From Capronia americana (taxonomy: Eukaryota > Ascomycota > Eurotiomycetes > Chaetothyriales > Herpotrichiellaceae): a stretch of 64,000 bases of DNA. The translations under genes were made by a program, and so were the position numbers. Of this stretch, positions 20,746 to 31,490 are shown piece by piece. The number at the start of each line of letters is the position of its first letter. Positions within the stretch are counted from its first letter, which is position 1. The stretch lies in the NCBI GenBank assembly GCA_016110215.1, contig JADWQD010000003.1, forward strand, positions 2,170,001 to 2,234,000, read 5' to 3'. The notes under the pieces were generated by a model. It did no database searches. It was not told the origin of the DNA and saw only the letters and a list, made by a program, of their open reading frames with translations.

Positions 20746-22704
20746 ATGTCTTCCTTCTCAAGAGACTCGTCGAGCGTACGAACCATCACCCCTTATCGCT
20801 TGTTGGACAGAGGCCCGATCTCATCTCATGTGGCGACGACCGCCGCCTCCTCGCGAATCATTGCAACGGCTGGCCAAGTCGGGGTTGACCAGGAAGGAGT
20901 ATTTCCACAAAATCCAGATGACCAAATTGCCCTTGCTATTGCCAACCTCAAGCGCTGTCTCGAAGCTGCCGGTGCGACGCCTCAGGACGTTTTCAAGCTG
21001 GTGTTGTATACGGTCGGAGACAAAGCCTCGACTCACACACTAAACAGACATCTCGCGGCGTTTCTGAACGGGCATCGACCCGCAACGACCCTCGTCTCCG
21101 TCTCGAAACTGGTGGCTGCCGAATGTATCTTTGAGGTGGAAGCATATGCCTCGGTCAGTCAATACTCTGCCACGAGTGCCGTGGATGTGATCGTCATTGG
21201 CGCAGGTCTTAGTGGGCTCAAGGCAGCATACGATGTCCAGAAGTCTGGGCTGAGTTGCCTGGTACTCGAGGCGCGAGACCGAGTTGGAGGCAAGACCTGG
21301 TCCATCGACCCCTTGGGTACCGGCAGCGCGGTGGACGTTGGGGCAGCGTGGATCAACGACACAACGCAGAGCAAGATCTACGAACTGGTCCGCTCTCTTG
21401 GTCTGGGCACCGTCGTCCAGAATACCAAAGGCAACGTGGTCCAGGAAGATCTAGGTGGTTGTCTTCAGCTGTTTCCGTACGGGAGTGTTCCCAATGTGGG
21501 TTTCCTTTCAACGTATCCTACCCATTGGAGGGAGATTTCCTAACTTTTCAAATAGGAGCTCTCCGAGCCCGGGGCTCTCGAGAACATGATCTTTATACGA
21601 GACCTCGCCGAAACGGTTTGTCAGACGCTGGACATCCACGATCCGGTCGCTACGGGAGGAGACCTTGATAAGTATACTTTTCAAGAATGGGCAGAACGGA
21701 ATGGAGCCGGCAAGACCGCGGTCGCATCAATATCGGTCTGGACGCGGGCCATGCTCGGCCTAGAGCCTTCCGAAGTCAGCGCGCTCTTCTTTCTCAACTA
21801 CCTCAAGAGTGGTGGAGGTCTCATGAAGATGAGGTCCGACTCTAAGGACGGCGGACAGTATATGAGACTAGTACAGGGTAAATCGTGTTCCCTTCATATA
21901 ATACGTATAAAGGAAACACGATAACGGGGTACTGACATATTCCGCGTTTGGACAGGAACGCAATCGATCTCGATCAGGCTTGCCGAGCTCTTGCAGCCTG
22001 GCTCCATCATCTTGAACTCGCCAGTCCGGGCGGTCGAACAGACAATCAACGGTGTCGTTACCGTGTCCGCTGGCCGCGGGGAGTTCACTTGTCGAAAGGT
22101 CATCGTCTCAGTTCCGACACCCCTCTACCAAGATATCAGTTTCTCTCCGCCTCTTCCAACGGCCAAGCAGCAGCTCAGCAAAGCAAATACTCTGGGATAC
22201 ACCTGCAAGATAATGATCCTGTTCGCCGAGCCTTGGTGGAGAGCCAAAAACCTCACCGGAGTTTTGCAATCGTTCGAAGGCCCCATTGCCGTCACCCGGG
22301 ATAGCAGTGTGGACTCGAAGGGTTATTACTCCATGACCTGCTTCCTCGTCGGCCAAGCGGGCCGTGACTTGTCTCGAAAGACTCAACCAGAACGCTTCGA
22401 CGCAGTCCTGGCGCAAATTCAAAGGTGTTTCGGCCCTGTTATCGGGGGCAAAATTCCCGAACCCATTGCCATCACGGAGCATGAATGGGCCAAAGATCAA
22501 TGGGCCCAAGGCTGTCCGTGCCCGGCCTCCCCTCCAGGCGCCATGACCGACTTTGGTCACGCGTTGAGGACAGCCCATGGCAACGTGCATTTTGTGGGCA
22601 CCGAAACCGCGTTTGAATGGAAAGGGTACATGGATGGAGCCGTCCGTTCGGGGGAGCGAGGGGCCAAGGAAGTCACTCTTGCACTGAGTCAAGCCAAGTT
22701 GTAA
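20746..22704 (+). CDS. Rid (YjgF) domain fused to flavin monoamine oxidase, PTS1-like tail
   Basis: Three exons, 20746-21495, 21556-21877 and 21956-22704; all frames join to 606 residues. Residues about 10-140 form a Rid/YjgF/UK114 domain (IATAGQVGVDQEGVF, then LKRCLEAAGATPQDVFKLVL and FEVEAYASV). Residues about 147-600 are a flavin amine oxidase: FAD motif VIVIGAGLSGLKAAYDV, VLEARDRVGGKTW, and a C-terminal FVGTETAFEWKGYMDGAVRS close to the fungal MAO-N type. Amine oxidases turn amines into imines with H2O2, and Rid enzymes hydrolyse enamines and imines, so the fusion is chemically sensible. However, the Rid domain has PATT where the catalytic Arg of RidA (PARS) would be. The last residues are AKL, a peroxisomal PTS1-type signal; MAO-N is also peroxisomal. 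The start is the first ATG. Substrate unknown. Confidence 0.92.
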
Positions 22705-22878
22705 GCACGACCGGGAGCAGAGAGGAGCAATTAAACCTATTCATGTGTCGAATGCGTACTGCTTTTCCGCCTGGGATGGATCGACAGAGACAGTAGAAAG
22801 GATGTTTTGATGCCATTAAAATGCCATAATATAATTACTTGGTATTGGGGAACTCCCGATGTCTGTCTCCTATATTTT

Positions 22879-23536
22879 CTACCGGTCCTGCTGCTGCTGC
22901 TGCTGCTGTTGCATCCAAGCCAGAGCGCCACCTGCCGAACACACCCTCTCAACACTGATCGACATGACCTCGACGACATTGCCCCACGGATCCTGCATGT
23001 AGACGCCCCTGTGGCCCGTCAAGCCATACCGGCCATAATCCATCCACTCTCCGATCTGCCTGCCGCCATCGTTTACAACCGCGCGTAGCAAGGCCTCGGG
23101 ATTCGGATCCGTGACGCAGATGTGGAAAAATCCGACCCGCGCGAATTCAAATCCCGAGTCTGCGTCGACCGTCCGCACCACGGGGGCCGGGTCAATGAAC
23201 TGAAACACCTCCAGACCGACGCCGTTGCCGCTCGTCAGCATGGCGAACTTCAACTCGCGCATACTCGGTGGGTACGATGTGAAGATGGTTGTGAACGCTT
23301 CCGGGGTGTGCTGTCTGCTGAAGTGCCGGATCTTGCCGATGATCTGGAACCCGAGATTGCGAGTGTACCAGGACACTAGACCTTCGAGGTCGGTGCAGGA
23401 CACGGCCACGTGGTTGATGGCACGGTTATAGGGGGCCTATTAGTAGAACGACGGTTAATACCCCGTGCTCGTCGCACCTCTTCCGGCTAGAGGTTATTAA
23501 TAGAGATCGGTTTCATAAACTTACGATTTCGACCAT
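22879..23536 (-). CDS. VOC (glyoxalase/bleomycin-resistance/dioxygenase) family protein
   Basis: Two exons: a 12-base first exon, 23525-23536 (M-V-E-I), then 22879-23436; the intron 23437-23524 has GTAAGT and TAG ends. 189 residues. VOC fold signatures are NHVAVSCTDLEGLVSWYTRN at the start of module 1 and RVGFFHICVTDPNPEALL with GVYMQDPWGNVVEVMS in module 2. The metal-ligand positions His (NHVAV), Glu (GLEVF), His (FHICV) and Glu (VVEVM) all appear present, so a metal-dependent lyase, isomerase or dioxygenase is possible. The substrate is unknown. The C terminus ends in eight glutamines, seven from a CAG run, an unusual tail for this family. The next gene on this strand is the transaldolase-family gene. 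Confidence 0.88.
22889..22909. repeat. CTG/CAG trinucleotide run encoding polyglutamine
   Basis: Seven perfect CTG units on the plus strand, read as CAG in the VOC gene. Likely variable in length between strains. Confidence 0.9.
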
Positions 23537-24033
23537 CCTGATACTGGGTGGGAAGGTAGTCTACGATGACTTGGAAAAAGTAGCTTGGTTTGGGGCTACA
23601 GTAACAACAGAAATACATGAGGGAGAAGCCAGTATTTATGTAATGCTGAGCATTGTCCAAGGCCGGCCAGCAGTAAAGTTATCGGCGCTGTAATACGGAG
23701 TCGACAGGACCCGGAGAACGGAACGTGTATGACGGACGCGGCATCGGTGACCTCTTTGGGAAACAGAATCGACTATACGTGTTAGAGGCGGTTCAGTTGG
23801 AAAGGCAATTTGTTCGGACGTGAGTCGGATGGTAGCACCACAGTAATTGAAATGGAATAGAACAGCGCTGGGAAGATGGAGGCCACAATATAGCATTGTG
23901 CTGAGGTGGCGCGACTACCATTAGGATAGGCTACAGAATTGCAGAGACACTTCCCCTCGTATGTCACCGACAGGTCAGTCAAAGGGAGCCTGGTAATGCT
24001 CGCTTGCTAGCCTCGTGTCAAGGGAGGCTCCTC
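23537..24033. other. Intergenic region between two minus-strand genes
   Basis: Holds the transaldolase-family 3' UTR and the promoter of the VOC gene. Short frames here have no recognisable features. Confidence 0.45.
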
Positions 24034-25309
24034 TCATTTCATGGTCCTGGCTATGGCGCTTTCAATCAGGAGTTTGCTAGATTCCTCGGCACCTAGGAAA
24101 CGGTCGATCGCATCCGACAATCGACCGTGAGCCACTGCGTCAGCCTCGAGGGCTGAGGTCAATCTTTTCCCGTTCTCCGCCAAAAAGTCAATCTCGGTCA
24201 AAGACAGTGGCAGGGGTTGATTGGCAAAGTGAGTAGAAGCCTGTGGCTTCGTAGAGCCACCCGTATACTTCGTGGTGCACAGCTCTGTGAATATCGTGGG
24301 CGTCACGGTCGCTGAGTGGCACCCAAGTGCGGCGGCAGCACCAACTTCCTTGAGAGATCGGAACCTGATAGGACACGTTAAGAAAGAAACAACCACAAGT
24401 TTGGAACGCGAGGGAGCTTTTGGACATACGCTGCCAGTTTGACCAGGGGCTGTCTCCGGTCCGTTGTCCTTTCCAAGTGTTTGTATATGCCCACCATCTG
24501 AGCCAGAGTCGGGGAAAACGGATGCTGCGTAGCCGGCTCCTCGACGTTTGGCCATAAAGACGGATCTCTCATAGAGCGGACTTCTACGTAGCTGAAGGTT
24601 AGCCAGACGTACCGGCCTCACTCGAAGCTTGGGGGGGGGGGTCCCGGGACAAGTATACCGTTGAAATATGGGCTGATGAAGAGACAGCTGGCCTGACTGC
24701 AGGCGATAGCCTGCTCCACTCCAAAGACCGCCGTGCCGAGAGTGTCAATGCCTTCGCTCTGAAGAATTCTGGCCGCGTTCAAACCTGGGCCCGTGGCGAG
24801 GATCTTGATGCAGAACCGCTCCCTTGGAACTCCCAGCCGATGAAATTCTTCGGCGTATAGCCTCGCGTGTGCTAGGGTCTGCTCCAGGCTGTATGCCGCT
24901 GAAGGGATTGTCTGCACCAATACTCGGCCTCGAATCAGGCTCGAATTCCTCTCCAAGATTGTAGTGGCCTGTCTTTTTGGTCAATGATTTTGCGGGAATA
25001 TATCGGAGCCGGACGCTTCACCATTCTTGTATAGATGGCCAGCCACCCTTGAGCATGGAGTTCTTGTGCCACGGTATCCAACAGCTTACGGTTCAATTCA
25101 TGGCCTAGCTGAAGACCAAGCAGATAGGGATTGCAGGTCTGGTCGCAGGGGCTGACAGGCAGCGACTTGATACATTCGAACTCTGCCCAGTCGATATCGA
25201 GGTTCACTACCTCGTGTCAGAGCTAGATTCCGATGAGATCCAGGCAAACAGGCGACTTACTCTCCTTGGCGACATGCTCTTGCCATGTCTGTATACCTGT
25301 GTCGCCCAT
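24034..25309 (-). CDS. Transaldolase-family enzyme
   Basis: Five exons on the minus strand: 25261-25309, 25022-25206, 24659-24968, 24430-24583 and 24034-24364. All joins keep frame, giving 342 residues. The fold and motifs match fungal transaldolase-like proteins: CDQTCNPYLL near residue 35, GRVLVQTIPSAAYSLEQTL, CIKILATGPGLNAARIL with the Schiff-base Lys at residue 133 (Lys132 in E. coli TalB), then FISPYFNEVR and LGCHSATVTPTIFTEL. The pentose-phosphate enzyme usually has IKI-A/P-S-T after this Lys; here it is ILAT, and the protein is divergent, so it is probably a paralogue acting on another aldol substrate. One intron contains a run of 10 G (plus strand). It shares a 394-base divergent promoter with the amidase. 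Confidence 0.88.
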
Positions 25310-25703
25310 GAGGATTGTCAACAATATATGAGAGAATAAATCGTAGGATGCTAGGACTTCAGACGCCAGCGAAAGAGTAGTTGTGGTCCCGGTCGAGCAA
25401 CGCCGCACTGTCCATCGAACCTCCAGGAGCCATTATGTACCGTAAAGCTTCGGTACGGTACATTCTTTCACAAGTGCTTGAGATACCTCTTGAGCAGGGG
25501 CCAAAGCAGGCCGACCGGACATAGCCCTCTCCTGGGGTCGCCGAGTTCCGAGAAACCCCTAGTCAAGTACCCACTCATCCCGAGATGCGGAATGACCATG
25601 CCTGGTGAAGGAGAACGCCATCCGTATATGTATGTCATTATGTGACCAGCTTCGTAGATGGGCACAACCGTGAAGATAAAATTTTTGATAGGAACACCTC
25701 GAG
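25310..25703. promoter_or_regulatory. Shared divergent promoter transaldolase-like / amidase
   Basis: 394 bases between divergent ATGs, small enough that both genes probably share control elements. It contains the inverted repeat described at 25435-25463. No gene seen. Confidence 0.45.
25435..25463. promoter_or_regulatory. Inverted repeat ATGTACCG / CGGTACAT
   Basis: ATGTACCG (25435-25442) and CGGTACAT (25456-25463) are perfect inverted copies with a 13-base spacer, and a further CGGTAC lies inside at 25451-25456. The CCG and CGG triplets are everted, one of the arrangements bound by Zn2Cys6 dimers. A CGGTACCG palindrome also occurs at 31882-31889 upstream of the thioesterase gene. Confidence 0.4.
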
Positions 25704-27815
25704 ATGGGGGATTCATGGAAGCAGGACTGTGCCAAAGCGCGACAGGCGCTGATGGAATCTATCCCTCCCAAGTGGCATCTCTCCACCCCCCCCAGCGAGT
25801 CTCAGACAGACGTACGCTCTGTCCCAAGAACCTGTGGATTGCTCACAGAGCGGCAACTGGAAATCACCGAGCAGAATGCGAGTGATTTGATGCCGAAATT
25901 GCTCGATGGACGCTTGTCATCGGTCGAAGTGACCGAAGCGTTTTGCGCCCGAGCTGCAATCGCTCATCAGTGTGTATGTTGCACCTGAGACGACCGTACA
26001 TTGGGTTGCATAATGACGCGGACTAAATTTGAGCACAGGTGAACTGCCTTACCGCGTTTTTCCCCGACGAAGCTCTCGCACGAGCAAAAGAGTTGGACAA
26101 GATATTGGCAGCAACCAAAACACCGGTGGGACCTTTACATGGGCTCCCAGTAGGCATCAAAGTAAGTCCAGCATCTGTGGTCGCTAGTCTCCCGCGCTAA
26201 TAATAGAGTAGGATATCTTTCACATGAAAGGGAAGATACTGACGATGGGCTTTGCGGCCTGGCATAACAACAAAAGTGATCAGGACGCTGCAATAGTTGA
26301 GATCCTGAGAAACGCAGGAGGTAGATGTCTTTATCCGGTGTGAAGATTACTTACACGGGGACTAACGCGACTGCAGCGGTCTTCTACGTTCGAACAACCA
26401 TGCCCCAGACAGGTATGTTCCTCGAAACCTGGAGCAACCTCTGGGGTCGGACGGTCAATCCATACAACACTGGCTTTTCTGCTGGAGGCTCGTCCGGAGG
26501 GGACGGCAGCCTCGTAGCGATGCGAGGTGCGCCGTTCTGCCCGTCGACGGACATTGGAGGCAGCATTAGAGCGCCCGGAGCATTCAACGGAAATTATGCG
26601 ATCCGACCCACGGGCGAGAGGACTGCGCGACGGGGCATGGGCGCTTTGGCTACCGGGCAGATTTCGATCAAGGTGTCCTCGGGTCCGAACTGCCACAGTA
26701 TGGCTGATGTCAAGATGGCGACCCGGGTATTGCTCACGCATCACGGCCTTCCCTTCGAAACCACTGCTGTACCCATGCCATGGAAAGACGTCGCCCCCAA
26801 AAAGGGGAAGCTATGTTTCGGACTGATGGCTACAGATGGCTGCGTCGAACCTCATCCGCCGATTCGGAGGGCCCTGAAAGAAACGGCGCATAAGCTACGG
26901 GCAGCTGGCCATGAAGGTACGTGTCCCCGATATTAGGTCCTGAATGGGAGTGAAGGCAGACCAGCTGACATCGTATGAAAAGTCATTGACTTCTCGCCGC
27001 CTTTCGACTGCTGGGAAGTTGCGGATACCACGGTCAGTCCGGTGTCATCCTCTTTTCTTTATTCTTTATGCTTCGTCAATCATTCCAGCTGACGGTTGTG
27101 GATACATATGCAGTGGAGATTATGGTTCCAAACAGGGGCGAAGGAGACCAAAGGCCTCGTGGCATCCGTTGGAGAACCCCTATATCCAACTTATGCTTGG
27201 TACCTGGACACCTTCAAGATTCAACCGTTGTCTGTCCCTGAACTATTCAAGGTAGGATGGGTGACCATCTATGGTGGCTCAGAGTTTATCCAGCTAACTG
27301 GGGTATCCTTAGTTGAATACGAAGCAGAGCGATTACCGATACAAGTTCGCAGAAGCTTGGTACAACACCAGATTTCAGACCGGAACCGGACGACCTATTG
27401 ACGCACTGATTTGTCCTTGCGCTCCCTCTGCGAGCTTTCCGCATGGTTTCCCAGTGTGGTGGGGTTATCTAGGTCTATGGAATATTCTCGACTACCCTAG
27501 CATCGTCATCCCCGTGAAAGACATGCATATCGATCCGGAGAAGGATGCCAAAGACCTCGATTACTGTCCTCGGGATAACGTCTTTGACAAGATGAACCAT
27601 GACATCTGTAAGATTCTGTCCCTTCACCTCCCCGAGCCCTTTGTTGGTGCTGGGAACATGTTTGAACTGACACTCTGTGGTCTACTGCTTCAGATGACCC
27701 GAGATTGTGGGAGAATCTACCCGTGGCCATACAGGTTGTGGGCAGACAATTTGAGGATGAAGAGCTTATTGCCGTGACGGAGTGCTTGGATCAAGTGTGC
27801 AACCCGTTGACTTAG
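25704..27815 (+). CDS. Amidase (amidase-signature family, acetamidase-like)
   Basis: Eight exons: 25704-25973, 26039-26161, 26212-26320, 26377-26916, 26983-27032, 27114-27251, 27313-27607 and 27694-27815. They join to 548 residues. Hydrolyses a carboxamide to acid plus ammonia or amine. The catalytic Lys131 (GLPVGIK), cis-Ser206 (AGGSSGGDG) and nucleophile Ser230 (TDIGGSIR) are all present; their spacing (75 and 24 residues) is the same as in fatty-acid amide hydrolase (142, 217, 241). The C-terminal block (ASFPHGFPVWWGYLGLWNIL, LPVAIQVVGRQFEDEEL) is typical of fungal AmdS-like enzymes. The substrate cannot be told. There is no signal peptide, so it is cytosolic. It is divergent from the transaldolase-like gene and followed by a Rid protein. 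Confidence 0.93.
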
Positions 27816-28340
27816 ACTACCCACGAGATTATAGAAGATGCCATATCAAGCCATGTTTGCGACCCCCTGATGGCCCTGCCTGTGTGTTTTCTACGTCAGT
27901 CTCAAGCTGCAATAGAGATAGAACAAGTGGGGCATTTCTCAAGAACCGGCAAAGAGGAAATTCTGCTTGACCTTCCGGACTAAGACCTCTGTGCGTCGAA
28001 GCATTCCTTGATCAGAACATTCTACACTAAGCGTGTGGCGCCCATAATAACCCCCCCATATCTACCGAAGAGGCGGACCAGGTCCTTGTCTGCCTGGGCG
28101 GAACTCGGGGCCGATGCACATGGCGTCGTCCTGGAGCAGTGTAACTCTCGGTGACGCAACCACGGAACTCATCAAACGCAAGCGGAATACCATGGATCGA
28201 ACCTTCTCATAATATAAGGGTATCGGACGAACAGTTCGCAGGCGCAGAGTAGCACACTACCCGGCATAATCTACATACTTCATTGGGCTCCGGCTCCCTG
28301 AGACTCAATTTGCACATTGCCATCTGTCACGAAAGTTACC
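27816..28340. other. Intergenic region, amidase to Rid protein
   Basis: Contains the amidase 3' UTR and the promoter of the Rid gene. No gene seen. Confidence 0.45.
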
Positions 28341-28769
28341 ATGGCATCGCCAAAGCGTCAAATCACCCTCTTGAACCCAAGCGACCTTTTCGACTCGGCA
28401 CCCAGTTTCTCTCATGTCGCCGTCACACCGCCGTCTGTCAGGATGGTCTACTGTGCAGGCCAAGTGGGGGCAGATGTGAACCGGGAGCCTGCCATCGGGC
28501 TCGAAGCACAGGCGAGACTTGCGTTTAGCAATGTGCGCTCTTGCCTCGCCGCCGCCGGGGCGTCCGTCCACGACGTCGTGAAATTGACATACTATGTGGT
28601 CGGCTGGGGTCCAGAAAAAGCGCCTCTATTCCGGAAGGCTTTGATGGAATTTCTCACAGACGAAGCCGGCGCCGTCCACCGCCCACCGTCCACTTTGATC
28701 TCAGTCCCAGGGCTGGCCGACCCACGGTGGTTGGTGGAGATTGATGCAGTAGCGGCAATCAAGGGGTAG
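28341..28769 (+). CDS. Stand-alone Rid (YjgF/UK114) family protein
   Basis: 142 residues, no intron; start at the ATG in ACCATGG. The Rid fold is seen from VRMVYCAGQVGADV through LAFSNVRSCLAAAGASVHDV to the C-terminal VEIDAVAAI. Typical RidA proteins hydrolyse reactive enamine/imine intermediates as a trimer. In the position of the catalytic Arg of E. coli RidA (PARS) this protein has PPST, so it belongs with Arg-lacking Rid groups and deaminase activity cannot be assumed. It is the second Rid domain within 8 kb; the other is fused to the amine oxidase. The C terminus shows no targeting signal. Confidence 0.9.
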   Translation: MASPKRQITLLNPSDLFDSAPSFSHVAVTPPSVRMVYCAGQVGADVNREPAIGLEAQARLAFSNVRSCLAAAGASVHDVVKLTYYVVGWGPEKAPLFRKALMEFLTDEAGAVHRPPSTLISVPGLADPRWLVEIDAVAAIKG

Positions 28770-29585
28770 CATGGATTGAACATGGCTGACCTGCTCGCTC
28801 AGACGCTCGCAGAGGTGGCGTCGTGGCGAGAGGCACAAGGAAAGATAGCTACGTGTCAACAAGGTTGAGCAGAGCAGGAGTGAGGCAACGGAAGTCAAAG
28901 GGGCAGTGACGAGAGGCCCTTTGAAGGATGGTTGGAAAGGCATCTCTTGAATCCAATCTCATGGTCATCCCCTGGTGGCTCCGACTCACAGTCATAGCGC
29001 CTTTTCTATGCGAGATCAATTGAGATGCTGTGGTTTGTCGGATCTTTGGGAAATTGCCAACCAGGTCCGAGCTTGACCGTCCTGAAGGCTGCCAGAAATG
29101 GATTATTGTCGTATTCCCGATAGGATAACCTATTCATCACCATCACTCTCACGCCCTGCCTGTGCTCGCCATATCTGGCCCGGGCTCGGGTGAAAACATG
29201 CCACAAACTCTGTACATTCTTGAAGGAGGGTTTGGAAGATAACGGGTACTAATCGTCCCTCGGAACTGGAAACAGGAGCGGAGCTAATTGCCCGAAACAG
29301 TCATTGTTGCCGATATCGTTGCCGTCCTGGGGTATCGGTGCCGAAGCTGTCTATATCCATCCGCGATATACAAGTGGGTTCCGAGTGTCTTGGCCTGCAC
29401 TCTCTCGTGGATGGTCTCGCCAACGAGCATTGCTTATCAGGCGATACCTGCTATAGCCCTGGAAGCATATAATTATGCCCAAGACGACGAGATCTCTCGA
29501 CGGCGGATCTCCACGCTGCTCCCTCATCAGAAGCAAACTGCATTTGACTTTGTGCGACTCTGTTTTTTCCCCCTCAGTGTGAAAA
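28770..29585. other. Intergenic region before the UNC93-like gene
   Basis: About 0.8 kb. Short frames on both strands have no recognisable features. It presumably holds the Rid 3' UTR and the transporter promoter. Confidence 0.45.
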
Positions 29586-31490
29586 ATGGCTACCGACGAA
29601 ATGTCCATTTCCGTGAGCCACGAGCCAGGTTTGACAATCATGGCATATGAAGGCGGGCAGAAGCTTCACATCTCGGCCGAAGAAGCTGCCTTGAGGGTGA
29701 AAGGGTCGATGGAGGTCAGGATAAGCCAGCTACACCCGCAGCGTCATTGATGTATCCTATTAATATGGAGCAATGGCTGATTTCTTGTCGCGTTAGATGC
29801 CCAAGAGCTATCACATCTGGGGCCTCACGATTCCGGCGTACCGGCATCCTCGCGTCCAAGTCGTCGTGTTGGGATTGGTGGTCTTCATGACCGCCGGCAT
29901 CTATCAGGTCATTACTGCGTTGGGCGGTGCAGGGCAGCAAAGTCCACACCTTGCGGACTCGGCCAGCATCACTCTGTTTTCCATCTTCATGGCCTTCACG
30001 CTGATGGCTCCCGCGGTGTTGAACTACTTCGGCATCCGTTTGACCCTCGCCTTCGGGAGTTTGGGCTACGCAGCGTACTCGGCCAGTCTGTGGTGTTACA
30101 ACCACACCCACAACCAGCCTTTCGTGATCTTTGGCGGTGCGTGGTGCGGTCTCTCGGCCGCCTTCCTCTGGGTTGCGGAGCGCGTTGGGCCGGTGGCCTA
30201 CGCTTCCGAGGAGAAAAAAGGATCATACGTCGCGACCTTCTGGACCGTCTACCAGGTCGGCACCATGATCGGGGCCGCCATCCCCGTGGGCCAGAATTGG
30301 AATGCGGGAACATCGAACAGTTCCACCGTTTCTGATGGCACATACATCGGTCTCTTCATCATCATGCTCTGCGGCGCGGGGGTAGCGCTGCTGCTATGTC
30401 CGATGGACACGGTCATTCGCGAGGACGGAACAAGAGTGACGTTACCAGTAAGCCTCTTCTCGCAATTCCTGCCGTCCCTTTTTTTGTCGTCCTTGATGGG
30501 GTAATACTGCAGGCTGACCTACTCCCCTTTTCCGCGCGCGCAACAGGCAGCGCTGTCTTTCAAAGAACAGTTGATCACCTGCGCCCAAGTCGTGCGCAAA
30601 AACTACTGGATCATGTTGGTCTGGCCGTATTCGTTCTCGGTCTACTACTATGTCGTGTACCAGGCCAACCGGTACAACGGACAAGTGTTTACCGTTCGCG
30701 CCCGAGCTCTGAACAGCTTGATGAATTGCGCCACTTCCATCCTCGCCGGCTGGGTCATGGCCTTGATCACGGACAAACTACCCCTCAAGAGACGTCAGCG
30801 AGCATACGTCGGACTGGGATTCAACTTCCTGCTTGTCAATGCCGTTTGGCTCGGAGGATATTTCGCCATGATTGAAACCAAGCCCAATCTCCCCGAAGCC
30901 GAGAAACTGGACATTTACTCGCACGGCTATGGGGTCAAGGCCTTCTTGTTCGTCATGTACGGCTACATGGATGGCAGCTACATCACCTATCTTTCGTGGT
31001 TTTTCGGGGCTCTATCCAACGACGTCAAGATCGTGAGTATTAATTACAAATCTGTCCGAGGGCGGGTTTTCAAGACCTTTTCAAGATAATATCACTGACG
31101 CGCGCCGTGACCGTTAAATAGCTCTCCGTTTTCGTCTCCATGTTGACATTCTGGTCCTCCGCATGCCAGATCGTGGCCTACACGATGGATTACCACCACG
31201 TCAGCACGAGATTCATGTTTGGAAGCAGCTGGTTTGTACGTCGTTTGGCCCCTCCCGTCACCACGACCAGGAACGTCGCTGACGAAAAACGATATTTGCA
31301 GACTATGGCCATTGGCCCCCCATTTCTCCTGCCCATCATCATGTTCTGGATGGAAGAGACTACTGTCATCACGTTCGACGGGATCGAACCACACGAGGGT
31401 GTTGTGGGCGCCGTTGCCAACGAACCCGAACCTCAGCCCAAGGGAGAAGTCTCGACCTCGGTCGCCAAAGAAGTATCTGTAGGTGCTTGA
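29586..31490 (+). CDS. UNC93-like major facilitator transporter
   Basis: Five exons: 29586-29714, 29797-30447, 30547-31032, 31122-31235 and 31302-31490; frames join to 522 residues. The first exon is a 43-residue hydrophilic leader and the second starts with PKSYHIWGLTIPAYRHP. About 11-12 hydrophobic helices follow. Family-like stretches include VVVFLG-type helix 1 (VVVLGLVVFMTAGIYQVI), GGAWCGLSAAFLWVAERVGP and LNSLMNCATSILAGWVMALI, the pattern of the fungal UNC93/DUF895 branch of the MFS. Function in fungi is poorly known. By position it could move the substrate or product of the neighbouring amidase and amine oxidase; that is inference. Its C-terminal tail is acidic. Confidence 0.9.

Noticed and set aside
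24631..24640. G10 run as a frameshift in the transaldolase-like gene
   Set aside because: It falls inside an intron; the exon joins on both sides keep frame and family sequence (PYFN to EVRSM).
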